From Gracilibacillus alcaliphilus (GTDB lineage Bacteria > Bacillota > Bacilli > Bacillales > Amphibacillaceae): DNA of 47,642 bases. A program made the position numbers and the translations under genes. Positions 15,887 to 22,931 of this stretch are shown piece by piece (within the stretch, counting starts at the first letter, position 1; every line of letters begins with the position of its first letter). The stretch is from contig NZ_JAFBFA010000041.1 of assembly GCF_016909015.1 (NCBI RefSeq), positions 1-47,642 on the forward strand, written 5' to 3'. Below the pieces are notes generated by a model. It was not told the origin of the DNA. It worked only from the letters and a program-made list of their open reading frames with translations, and did not search any database.

Positions 15887-16936
15887 TTAATTAACATTTT
15901 GGTCAGCAAACCAAGTCTTTATTTCTGTTTCATACTCTGCTGCCCATTCTGCAGGGGGAAGTAAGAATGTACCATCTTGTCTACGCTCTTTACGCATGTT
16001 AGCCCCTTCACTAAATGGAGTAAACAAACTTGAATTCTCATTTTCCATTGATGTTAAGAAGTTTTGCGTATCCGGCTCTAACATATACTCTACAAATGCC
16101 TTAGCGGCTTCTAAATTTTTTGACTCTTTATTTATTGCCACGACTCGTAAACTACCCGGTGCTCCTTCATCAGGCCAAATGACACCAACAGGCTCTCCGT
16201 CAAGTTCAGCTTGATAAGCATTATGCTCTTGTAAGGCCGCGAGGTGAATTTCTCCATTAATTAACGCACTCGTCACAGGGCCGTTTTTCGGATATACGTA
16301 GAGCCCATCTTCCAAACGTTTCGCATATCGTTCTTTTCCTTCTTCGACTCCCCATTGATGAAAAAAGGAAGATACTAAAGGATAAGCTGGCGCTGCAACA
16401 GCTGGATCAGCATGGCCTACAGGACCGTCATAAGCAAAAAATTCATCCCATGTTTTTGGTGCTATTTCCTCCGTTAAGATATCTGTATTATAAGCAATGA
16501 CAGCTGACGCATGTAGGCCGATTGGTGCGTACGCATGATCTTCTGGTACAAGTTCCTTTCCTTCGTCAGTCAGTAAGTCCAGATTTTCTGGTTCCCAATC
16601 AGTAAGTAAAAATCCACGATCTGCTAGGTTTCTAATCGATCCATGACCATCCATCATAACGACATCCCACTGTGGATTCCCTTGTTCGGCTTCAATTTGG
16701 GCAAGTGCTTCGCCGCCACCATAGTGAACACCTTCTATTTCATATCCTGTATCTTCTTGGAACTTAGGAGCAATTTCTTCAATAAAGTCATTTCCATAAA
16801 GTTTAATCGGTTCTCCGGTATCTTTTTCCTCTTCTTCATTCGAAGCTGAACTCTTTTCGCCTTCATTTGAAGCACAAGCTGTAAGAATTAGAAAAGAAAA
16901 TAGACAAATAAATAATAAATTGTTCCTTTTTAACAT
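15887..16936 (-). CDS. Solute-binding lipoprotein of the FbpA/PotD/PhnS class
   Basis: This 349-residue lipoprotein has a signal peptide ending at the lipobox LTAC (Cys about 20), a Glu-rich linker and a type-2 binding fold (YGGGEALAQIEAEQGNPQWD, DVVMMDGHGS, PDEGAPGS, AKAFVEYMLEPDTQ). It lacks the paired Tyr signature I would expect near the C-terminus of ferric-binding FbpA. That, with the Pho box 70-100 bases upstream, makes iron less likely than an organophosphate or phosphonate. First gene of the five-gene operon, preceded by GGAGGG. Confidence 0.85.
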   Translation of the reverse strand: MLKRNNLLFICLFSFLILTACASNEGEKSSASNEEEEKDTGEPIKLYGNDFIEEIAPKFQEDTGYEIEGVHYGGGEALAQIEAEQGNPQWDVVMMDGHGSIRNLADRGFLLTDWEPENLDLLTDEGKELVPEDHAYAPIGLHASAVIAYNTDILTEEIAPKTWDEFFAYDGPVGHADPAVAAPAYPLVSSFFHQWGVEEGKERYAKRLEDGLYVYPKNGPVTSALINGEIHLAALQEHNAYQAELDGEPVGVIWPDEGAPGSLRVVAINKESKNLEAAKAFVEYMLEPDTQNFLTSMENENSSLFTPFSEGANMRKERRQDGTFLLPPAEWAAEYETEIKTWFADQNVN

Positions 16937-17007
16937 GTGGCTTTCCCTCCATTTTTTTATTGTGAAATACTTACATAGTTAAAGATAAAGGATGAATATT
17001 AATCTGC

Positions 17008-17035
17008 TGTAAAAGAGTCGTAAACTTCATGTAAA
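17008..17035 (-). promoter_or_regulatory. PhoP (Pho) box of the second ABC operon
   Basis: On the minus strand: TTTACA, 5 bases, TTTACG, 5 bases, TTTACA. The half-sites start at 11-base steps exactly (plus-strand positions 17030, 17019 and 17008). This matches the PhoP binding pattern of Bacillus (TT(A/T/C)ACA repeats, about 5-base spacers). A TAATAT-like -10 follows about 8 bases downstream, giving the usual -35-replacing geometry of a PhoP-activated promoter. It lies 72 bases before the solute-binding protein start. Confidence 0.8.
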
Positions 17036-17039
17036 ACAA

Positions 17040-17068
17040 TATCTATGTTATATAAATTTACATAGATA
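17040..17068. promoter_or_regulatory. Perfect dyad between the ABC operon and lysR
   Basis: TATCTATGT (17040-17048) and ACATAGATA (17060-17068) are perfect 9-base inverted arms with an 11-base spacer. It directly abuts the Pho box. A dyad of this size in the divergent region fits a LysR operator, so the ABC operon could have dual input, phosphate starvation and an inducer. Confidence 0.6.
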
Positions 17069-17099
17069 TAATCTATAATAGAGTAAGCAATAATTGGAT

Positions 17100-17350
17100 C
17101 ATGTCAAAAGGAATAAAGAAACCGATCCAATATCGAAGGCTTGGCATGAAGCCTCTGCGGGTACGAATCTTTACGCAAGGACGCAGCTACTCCCTGTTGG
17201 CCAGTTTATTATGCTTGTCACTCCATGTAAGGCCTCCGTGAGAAATAAGATGTGATATCCATTCTTTAAAGAGAGGAGGGAAATTTTTTTCATCAAATCC
17301 ATTTATATCAATGGCTCGACAAGTTTTTTGTGAAAAACTTTTGACAGTAC
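17100..17350 (+). other. Long 5' region ahead of lysR with possible RNA structure
   Basis: The segment holds AGGCTTGGCATGAAGCCT (a 6-pair stem with a 6-base loop near 17138) followed by GGGTACGAATCTTTACGCA and GCAGCTACTCCC, where GGG/CCC arms could pair. I compared it by memory with common Bacillota riboswitch cores (SAM, c-di-GMP, Mn, guanidine) and found no convincing match. No gene is seen here on either strand. Confidence 0.25.
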
Positions 17351-17374
17351 CAATAGTTGAATAGGAGGGGAAAC

Positions 17375-18259
17375 ATGAATTTACAGCAATTAAAAGTTTT
17401 TGTATACACGGTAAAATATAAAAAGTTATATCTCGTTGCAAAAAAACTAGGAATTCGTCAACCAACGGTAACTTTTCATTTAAACAAGCTGCAAGAAGAG
17501 CTGGGGATACCTTTATTTTTTACGAAGTCATATCATACCATTCAGTTGACGGAAGCGGGGAATTCTCTTTATCATTACGCACAAAGTATTACGTCTCAAT
17601 CAGAAGAAATTGAAGATTTAATGCAAGAATTTAAAGAATTGAAAGCTGGCTGTATTTCGATTGGAAGTACACATACGCCTGCAACTTACATTATTATTCC
17701 TTACTTGTCTAAGTTAAAAAAAGAATACAATGATATATCGATTGTTTTGGATGTTAATACGTCATCCGTAATTATCGAAAAGGTAAAACAATTTCAATTA
17801 GACTTTGGTATTATTACAGAAGTGAATTTAAAAGATGAGGAATTGATTATTACCCCTTGGCGGAAAGATGATTTGGTTATCGTTATGCATCCAGACCATC
17901 CTCTAACAAAAAAACAAACATTAACTCCGTCTGATTTATCTGGACAACCTTTAGTACATCATGAATCTGAATCTGTAAGTCGAAAATTATTTGATCAATG
18001 GGCTAACCAACATGGTGTTTCCCTCAAAATTAAAATGGAAACATCCGGGTCAGAAGCAATGAAGGAAGCAGTAAAACATGAAATGGGCTATGGCATTCTT
18101 TCTGAAAACATTATTAGCCGTGAAGTAAGAAGTGGTGAATTATGTATGCAGCCAATACCTGAATGGAAATACAAAAGACAAATTTTCTTAATCAGAAGAA
18201 AAGATAAGTTAGTTAGTCCTGCAATGCAATTATTTTTAGATCGATTTAGATTGGAATAA
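17375..18259 (+). CDS. LysR family transcriptional regulator
   Basis: This 294-residue protein has the LysR winged HTH at 1-60 (LYLVAKKLGIRQPTVTFHLN, then LEELGIPLFF-type wing) and the two-lobed substrate-binding domain (about 90-294), with the CysL/CbbR-like GSTHTPATYIIIPYL strand. The ATG at 17375 follows AGGAGGGG; a TTG six codons upstream lies on top of the ribosome site. It diverges from the Pho-boxed ABC operon and shares a 438-base intergenic region with a perfect dyad. It therefore probably regulates that operon, with an organophosphate or its product as co-inducer. Confidence 0.85.
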   Translation: MNLQQLKVFVYTVKYKKLYLVAKKLGIRQPTVTFHLNKLQEELGIPLFFTKSYHTIQLTEAGNSLYHYAQSITSQSEEIEDLMQEFKELKAGCISIGSTHTPATYIIIPYLSKLKKEYNDISIVLDVNTSSVIIEKVKQFQLDFGIITEVNLKDEELIITPWRKDDLVIVMHPDHPLTKKQTLTPSDLSGQPLVHHESESVSRKLFDQWANQHGVSLKIKMETSGSEAMKEAVKHEMGYGILSENIISREVRSGELCMQPIPEWKYKRQIFLIRRKDKLVSPAMQLFLDRFRLE

Positions 18260-18353
18260 GTTTTAATTAAACAAAGCATCTACGTTCATAGAATCACAGT
18301 CATGGGCAGTACCAAGCAGTTGTATGGTTTACATGCAAACTGGAAGAGTTGTT

Positions 18354-18512
18354 TATCGCAGTGTAATTGGCTGTAAGACTCCCGCTCCAAGAAATAAAGA
18401 AGTATGTCATTTCTAAGTGGGAGATCTAACAGCCAGTAACGCCCCGATTGGCTCAACTAACATTCAATGGGGGATGAAATGAAAATCCCCACTGAATGAA
18501 TTTTCGCCTTAT
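18354..18512. repeat. Two-hairpin element, copy C (short form)
   Basis: It starts TATCGCAGTGTAATTGGCTG and ends GAATGAATTTTCGCCTTAT. Hairpin 1: ACTCCCGCTCC with AAGTGGGAGA; hairpin 2: CATTCAATGGGGGATG with CCCCACTGAATG. It lacks the GTTCGCGACG insert. The flank just beyond its end (GATGGTGTAACCGTCTGTAA) resembles the flank of copy E (CATGGTGCAATATCATCTAT), so the true unit may extend about 40 bases further in these two copies. Confidence 0.8.
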
Positions 18513-18773
18513 GATGGTGTAACCGTCTGTAAATCTCTTACCTCAAGCTAATTACAAGGTTGGTCACACAAGGGTTTTTAAGGACGTGACGTTAGCTTGT
18601 GTTTCTTGCTATGCAGGGCGGGCAGTGGGGTGTCACCGTCGGGGCTCCGGCTCCCCAACCGTCTGTAGAAAGCGGCTTATATTTCTGAACTAGATCCTTA
18701 CGCAATCAACAGGTCCGGAATTAGAGGAAGGCTTGTCTCTTCTGAAAATAGTTAATCTCATATAGGAAAAATA
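18513..18773. other. Gene-free stretch after copy C
   Basis: No gene is supported on either strand. It contains a locally GC-rich hairpin-prone run (GTCGGGGCTCCGGCTCCCC near 18640) flanked by CCGTCTGTAAATCTC and CCGTCTGTAGAAAG, which are 12-base near-repeats. It probably belongs to the repeat cluster or a decayed insertion. Confidence 0.3.
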
Positions 18774-20366
18774 CTATTTGACCACTTTCCAATTTTGGTT
18801 TGCAGTGGGAATAAATTCTTTTGTATTTTCTAATTCCTCGATGAGCATTTCGGTTATTCCGAATGGAAATTCTTTGATAATTTTTTCTGAACTAAACATA
18901 TCATAGCCGCCTGTACCACTTGCACGATAGCTGCTGGTGGCAACACGATATGTTTTATTTGGATTAATAGGTTCGCCATTGCTGGTGAGCTGCGTGATTC
19001 GTTTGCCTTCTGGTTTTCTTAAATGGACGGTATATTCGATTCCTTCCCACATATCATAGTTATAGCCAAGCAGACGAGGCAGCTTCCATGATTCATTTAT
19101 GACGATATTCTCATTCTGATCTAATGTGAGAAAAGTATTCGTAAACTCAAGAGAAGCACGTATTTCTTCTCCTGACACTTCCATTATCACTAATGTATTA
19201 GCGAATGGATAAAAGGTATGCATATCTCGTCTGGTCAGTGTTTGACCAAACGCCATCCCATGTGTAAGAAAATAGGCTGTTGCTGCCATATCTGCCCCAG
19301 TTACTTTCAGAAAAGTTTTATTCACCCACTCAATCATAGGATGTTCCTTTATCCAAACATCTGACAAAGGATCACCAATCTGCATGCTAGATGGATCAGT
19401 GATTGATGTGAGCGTTTCATCAAGCCAACCATCTACTTCTTTTTCAATATCCTCTATTCCAGATAAAACAGCCTCGTCAGCTGTCATATCTTTTACAGGA
19501 AGGAGAGAGGTTTCTTGTTGGACTAATTCATAAGGAGTGCTGCTATCCTTCTTTTCCACCCATAAATCAATACGACCGACAAATTCACCCTTTGTTCCTG
19601 ATTGTATAACTGCCTTGTTATCTTCTGTTACAGCTTGATATACTAAGTGCTGATGACCTGTAATAAGTACATTTATCTCTGGAATGGCTCCCAGCAGTTC
19701 ATTGCCCTGATTTTCTCCATTTCTGACTGCTATATGCTCACCAGTTATAGGATCCTGCTCAAATCCGCCATGGTAAGCAATAACAACTATATCTGCACCA
19801 AGCTCCTCTTTTAAATAAGGGACCCACTTTTTGGCTGTATTTATCGGATCTAAGAAGTCAAAACAATCAATATGCCGATCAGGCTCCCATAATGGAATGT
19901 TTTTGGTTGTTAATCCCAGGATGCCAACAGTAAGCTCACCAAACTTTTTAATAATATACGGTATTCCAAAATAAGGCTCCTCTGTCCCTTTTTTTACGGT
20001 ATTGGCAGACAGCCATGGAAATGTCGAGTCCCTAACAGCCTTTTCTAACTTTTCCCGTCCATAATTAAATTCATGATTTCCGATAACGGCTGCATCATAT
20101 TGGATTTTATTGCATGCAGCTATGACAGGATGTACGATGGTTTCCTTCTTTTTTTCAACAAGAGCAAAATGAGATAGTGGTGTGCCTTGCAGCATATCCC
20201 CATTATCAAGAACAATAACATACTCTTCCTGTTCCCTGACTGATTTGATGATAGAAGAGACCTTAGCATATCCTTTTCCATCATAACTTTTATCCTGGCT
20301 GTTATAGGGTGAGATTTTGCCATGAACATCACTTGTAAATAATATAACTATTTTCTGTTTTTTCAT
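18774..20366 (-). CDS. Bifunctional 5'-nucleotidase/2',3'-cyclic phosphodiesterase (UshA/YfkN-type), no signal peptide
   Basis: This 530-residue protein has an N-terminal metallophosphatase domain with TSDVHG (about 11-16), LDNGDMLQGTP, GNHEFNYG, AYHGGF and TGHQH. A C-terminal nucleotide-binding domain (about 330-510) carries ADMAATAYF and SSYRASGTGGYDMF. Family enzymes are usually secreted, but this one begins MKKQKIVILFTSDVHG with no signal peptide or lipobox, so it should act in the cytosol. The gene just upstream is a decayed phnE, and I recall Bacillus loci where phosphonate importer genes precede a nucleotidase like this, so it was probably once the last gene of that operon. Confidence 0.85.
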   Translation of the reverse strand: MKKQKIVILFTSDVHGKISPYNSQDKSYDGKGYAKVSSIIKSVREQEEYVIVLDNGDMLQGTPLSHFALVEKKKETIVHPVIAACNKIQYDAAVIGNHEFNYGREKLEKAVRDSTFPWLSANTVKKGTEEPYFGIPYIIKKFGELTVGILGLTTKNIPLWEPDRHIDCFDFLDPINTAKKWVPYLKEELGADIVVIAYHGGFEQDPITGEHIAVRNGENQGNELLGAIPEINVLITGHQHLVYQAVTEDNKAVIQSGTKGEFVGRIDLWVEKKDSSTPYELVQQETSLLPVKDMTADEAVLSGIEDIEKEVDGWLDETLTSITDPSSMQIGDPLSDVWIKEHPMIEWVNKTFLKVTGADMAATAYFLTHGMAFGQTLTRRDMHTFYPFANTLVIMEVSGEEIRASLEFTNTFLTLDQNENIVINESWKLPRLLGYNYDMWEGIEYTVHLRKPEGKRITQLTSNGEPINPNKTYRVATSSYRASGTGGYDMFSSEKIIKEFPFGITEMLIEELENTKEFIPTANQNWKVVK

Positions 20367-20428
20367 AGGCGTTGGCTCTTTCCTTTCTTTATTTCACAAA
20401 ACAAGTTTTTTTATCACAGATCCGTAGA

Positions 20429-20530
20429 CCTGATTCCCTTCGGTTTCTTCCGCAGCTCTGGCAGGGCAAGTTATTGCGGTTCCCGGTGGGAGAAAAGTGA
20501 AAACGCCCCCGGAAGAAAGCTTTGTTCTGT
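20429..20530 (+). repeat. Second repeat family, copy 1
   Basis: It begins CCTGATTCCCTTCGGTTTC and continues GGCAGGGCAAGTTATTGCGG, then GGTGGGAGAAAAGTGAAAA and CGCCCCCGGAAGAAAGCTTT. The core GAGAAAAGTGAAAACGCCC is identical over at least 18 bases to an inverted copy at 27491-27587, and the whole unit aligns over about 95 bases. It lies between the nucleotidase start and the phnE remnant. Confidence 0.65.
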
Positions 20531-20537
20531 ATCTGCC

Positions 20538-20690
20538 TTAAACAATTCGTTTTCTAAGCGCACTTGAAATCAGGTCAACGATTAATACAACAATCACAAT
20601 GCCGATAATAATGATACTAACTCGGTCCCAGCTTCAGCCTTGGATGGCAAAAATTAATGATGTTCCAATTCCGCCTGCACCAATTAAACT
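20538..20690 (-). pseudogene. phnE (fragment): phnE remnant (phosphonate ABC permease C-terminus)
   Basis: Read on the minus strand, 50 codons give GSLIGAGGIGTSLIFAIQG, a TGA stop, then SWDRVSIIIIGIVIVVLIVD and LISSALRKRIV before TAA. This is the recognisable C-terminus of PhnE-type permeases (GAGGIG..L..AI...NW..V..I), with an in-frame stop and no upstream part. Its 5' edge at 20690 fuses directly to repeat copy D. It is therefore what is left of a phosphonate importer operon upstream of the nucleotidase. Confidence 0.8.
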
Positions 20691-20880
20691 TCCTACTTCA
20701 AGAAATAAGGAAGCACGTCATGTCTAAGTGGGAGATCCAACAGCCAGTAACGGCCCGATTGGTTCAACTAACATTCAGTGAGGGATGAAAACAGACTAAG
20801 TTCACGACGTCCTGTCGCAACATCTGCATTAGCACGTCCTGTGCGTCGAAAAACCCCCACTGAATGGAGTTTCGCTTTAT
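20691..20880. repeat. Two-hairpin element, copy D (5'-truncated, long form)
   Basis: It lacks the TATCGCAGTG start and begins within hairpin 1 (CTACTTCAAGAAATAAGG), fused to the phnE remnant. It ends ATGGAGTTTCGCTTTAT. It contains the GTTCACGACGTCCTGTCGCA insert and the GCACGTCCTGTGCGTCG hairpin. Hairpin 2 arms are CATTCAGTGAGGGATG and CCCCCACTGAATG. Confidence 0.85.
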
Positions 20881-20996
20881 TTTTTGATAGTCCTTGTTAA
20901 AATAGAGATAAGCAGCAACTTGGCAGGGGGTATGTCCACACTTCCATTAACACACTCGCCTGAAAAGAAGATGTTCACTGACCGTTTGTTGCCTTA

Positions 20997-22379
20997 CTAA
21001 TATGTTTCCATTTTATGCAGCATGCCATTTTCCATATAATAGCTTGTTTTTTCTGGAATAAATACAGCCTGTTTCGGATTGTTAGGCTGTACAAGTTCTG
21101 GATAAAGACTATGCCAAGGAATTAATAATGCTGGATGGAAAGCATCGATGAGCGCTAAAATATCCTTTTTCGTTGCATGCCCTGATACATTTATAGACTG
21201 ATAGTGGATTTGAAAGTGTTCCAGATATTTCAACAAAGCGTAATATTGCGGATCAAACGCCCCTAATGGCATGCCGTTCGCATGAAAATAAAGCGCACCT
21301 TGGACCTGCAAATCTAATAAATCCACTAAATGATCAAAGCTGTTTTGGACAAAATATAAAGCTGGATTCTGATTGATTTCAGCTGTTGTTACTGTCGGAT
21401 ATTTTTTTATTAATTCTTCTTCCCAGGCAGCTAATTTCTTATTTTTCGGTAACAAAATAGAGAATGCACGATGAGCTGCGAAATAATTAGCGAGATAAGC
21501 TGTCTTTGTTTCTAAGACTACTTGGCGGTTTGCCCGCCGGCCTGCTTCAATTATATTATTAATGCGATCGACATTACGATGGTACATATTAAATATACCT
21601 AAATGTGTATGCTGCAGAAGTCTTTCTCCAACATAGGAAGCTATTTCCTGTTCTGATTCAGCAGGTGCTTGACGCTTATCCTCATCGCTCTCTGGTTCAA
21701 CTGGACGAAAAGCAGTACCTTCCATTAGCAAAATATCGATAGATATATCTTTCATTGCTTGGATAAGCGCCAGATTATACTCTGGATGCTGACCATGCAT
21801 GCGGATGTCTCCAGAGTAAAGGATATTTAAATCAGGTGTTTTAATAAGCATTGCTGCGGATCCATAAGCATCATGATCTGTCTGGTAGAGTGTCACTGTT
21901 ATTTCACCAATCTGTACGGCTTGTTGATATTCGATACCTGTAATTTGACGTGGTCTTGTCAATCCCTCCCCAATTACCTGTAAATGTTCAAAAAGCTCTT
22001 TGCTTTGCTCAGACATATACACTGGTATAGCGTCTGCAATGGTATCCATTGCTCCCATATGGTCTAAATGAAGATGTGATATAAACACAGCTGTTTGTTT
22101 GTCTGTTTCTTCCAATGCTAAGGGCCTTGCTGCAGGGAAATCATCTGTTTGTATATCTGACTCAGCATATATACCATCTATTGGTGGTATGGCACCCAAT
22201 TTTAGTAAGTCACTAACATATGTCTGCTGTCTGTTTTTATGATTTTGCACAAAAGAGGTGCCTGGGTCATAGACTAACCCAAAATCAAATATGACGCGGG
22301 CTTCTCCATAAGTTATTTCTGCTATATTCCCCCCGATAGTGTTTAAGCCGCCCCAAAATGTAATTGTTGTTTGCTGCAT
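20997..22379 (-). CDS. Metallo-beta-lactamase-fold hydrolase (RNase J/beta-CASP-like)
   Basis: This 460-residue cytosolic protein has the Zn motif HLHLDHMGAMD (about 99-109), DHDAYGSAAMLI, YSGDIRMHG and LLMEGTAF in the MBL core. A C-terminal part with NVSGHATKKDI and PWHSLYPE resembles the RNA-specificity motifs B/C of beta-CASP nucleases. It is shorter than RNase J (about 555). The start has AGGAGGC. It stands alone, flanked on both sides by copies D and E of the repeat. An RNA or small-molecule hydrolase is possible; I do not assign a substrate. Confidence 0.75.
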   Translation of the reverse strand: MQQTTITFWGGLNTIGGNIAEITYGEARVIFDFGLVYDPGTSFVQNHKNRQQTYVSDLLKLGAIPPIDGIYAESDIQTDDFPAARPLALEETDKQTAVFISHLHLDHMGAMDTIADAIPVYMSEQSKELFEHLQVIGEGLTRPRQITGIEYQQAVQIGEITVTLYQTDHDAYGSAAMLIKTPDLNILYSGDIRMHGQHPEYNLALIQAMKDISIDILLMEGTAFRPVEPESDEDKRQAPAESEQEIASYVGERLLQHTHLGIFNMYHRNVDRINNIIEAGRRANRQVVLETKTAYLANYFAAHRAFSILLPKNKKLAAWEEELIKKYPTVTTAEINQNPALYFVQNSFDHLVDLLDLQVQGALYFHANGMPLGAFDPQYYALLKYLEHFQIHYQSINVSGHATKKDILALIDAFHPALLIPWHSLYPELVQPNNPKQAVFIPEKTSYYMENGMLHKMETY

Positions 22380-22407
22380 GATGTATCTGCCTCCTGTTTT
22401 TAGTGTT

Positions 22408-22600
22408 TATCGCAGTGTAAGACTCCCGTTTCAAGAAATAAGGAAGCACGTCATTTCTAAGTGGGAGATCCAAGGCCCGATTGGCTCAACTAACATTCAG
22501 TGGGAGATGAAAACAGACTAAGTTCGCGACGACCTGTCGCAACGTCTGCACTAGCACGTCCTATGCGTCGATAACCCCCCACTGAAGGAACTCGCTTTAT
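22408..22600. repeat. Two-hairpin element, copy E (long form)
   Basis: It starts TATCGCAGTGTAAGACTCCC (13 bases shorter than B at this end) and ends AAGGAACTCGCTTTAT. Hairpin 1: ACTCCCGTTT with AAGTGGGAGA; hairpin 2: CATTCAGTGGGAG with CCCCCCACTGAAGG. It contains the GTTCGCGACGACCTGTCGCA insert and GCACGTCCTATGCGTCG. Confidence 0.85.
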
Positions 22601-22660
22601 GTCATGGTGCAATATCATCTATAAATCTCCGCTCAAGTGTGGAGAGCTTCAAAAAAAGTC

Positions 22661-22740
22661 TGAGCGGGGGGATAACGGCTAATTATCGCCGCTCATTAGT
22701 GAGGGAGGAAGGAACCTCCCGCTGATGGCAGTCTCGCTTT
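22661..22740. repeat. Short hairpin half-element with a second adjoining stem
   Basis: TGAGCGG (22661-22667) pairs with CCGCTCA (22689-22695). Immediately after, CATTAGTGAGGGAGG and CCTCCCGCTGATGG pair, followed by CAGTCTCGCTTT. The CTGATGGCAGTCTCGCTTT tail matches the tails at 8224 and 32025 and parallels the ACTGAATGAAGTTTCGCTTT end of the two-hairpin elements. Confidence 0.5.
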
Positions 22741-22757
22741 GTCATTTATCCAAGGCT

Positions 22758-22866
22758 CCCATTCTGCATGAATGTATTCTTGCTCCATGACAGCGGATTG
22801 ATTGAATACATTAAATCCAATTTAGAACCCATTCTGCATGAATGTATTCTTGCTCCATGACAGCGG
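22758..22866. repeat. 39-bp perfect direct repeat, 70-bp period, in a decayed coding region
   Basis: The 39 bases starting CCCATTCTGCATGAATGTAT occur identically at 22758-22796 and 22828-22866. On the minus strand the promoter-distal end of the ABC operon reads through SVSSIGRSELYAAVMEQEYI-HAEW, so a short coding remnant appears to have been partly duplicated. I do not recognise the protein. Confidence 0.65.
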
Positions 22867-22931
22867 CGTACAACTCCGACCGTCCAATACTAGAAACTGA
22901 TACATAAGCATTCTCCACTTCTTGGTCTCAT

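Noticed and set aside
17100..17240. Possible riboswitch before lysR
   Set aside because: There is a small stem and some pairing potential, but no known aptamer core that I recognise; listed only as a low-confidence region.
22408..22600. Repeat copies as Rho-independent terminators
   Set aside because: Some hairpins end in short T-runs, but the whole 155-205 base unit is conserved, not only the stem, so terminator function alone does not explain it.
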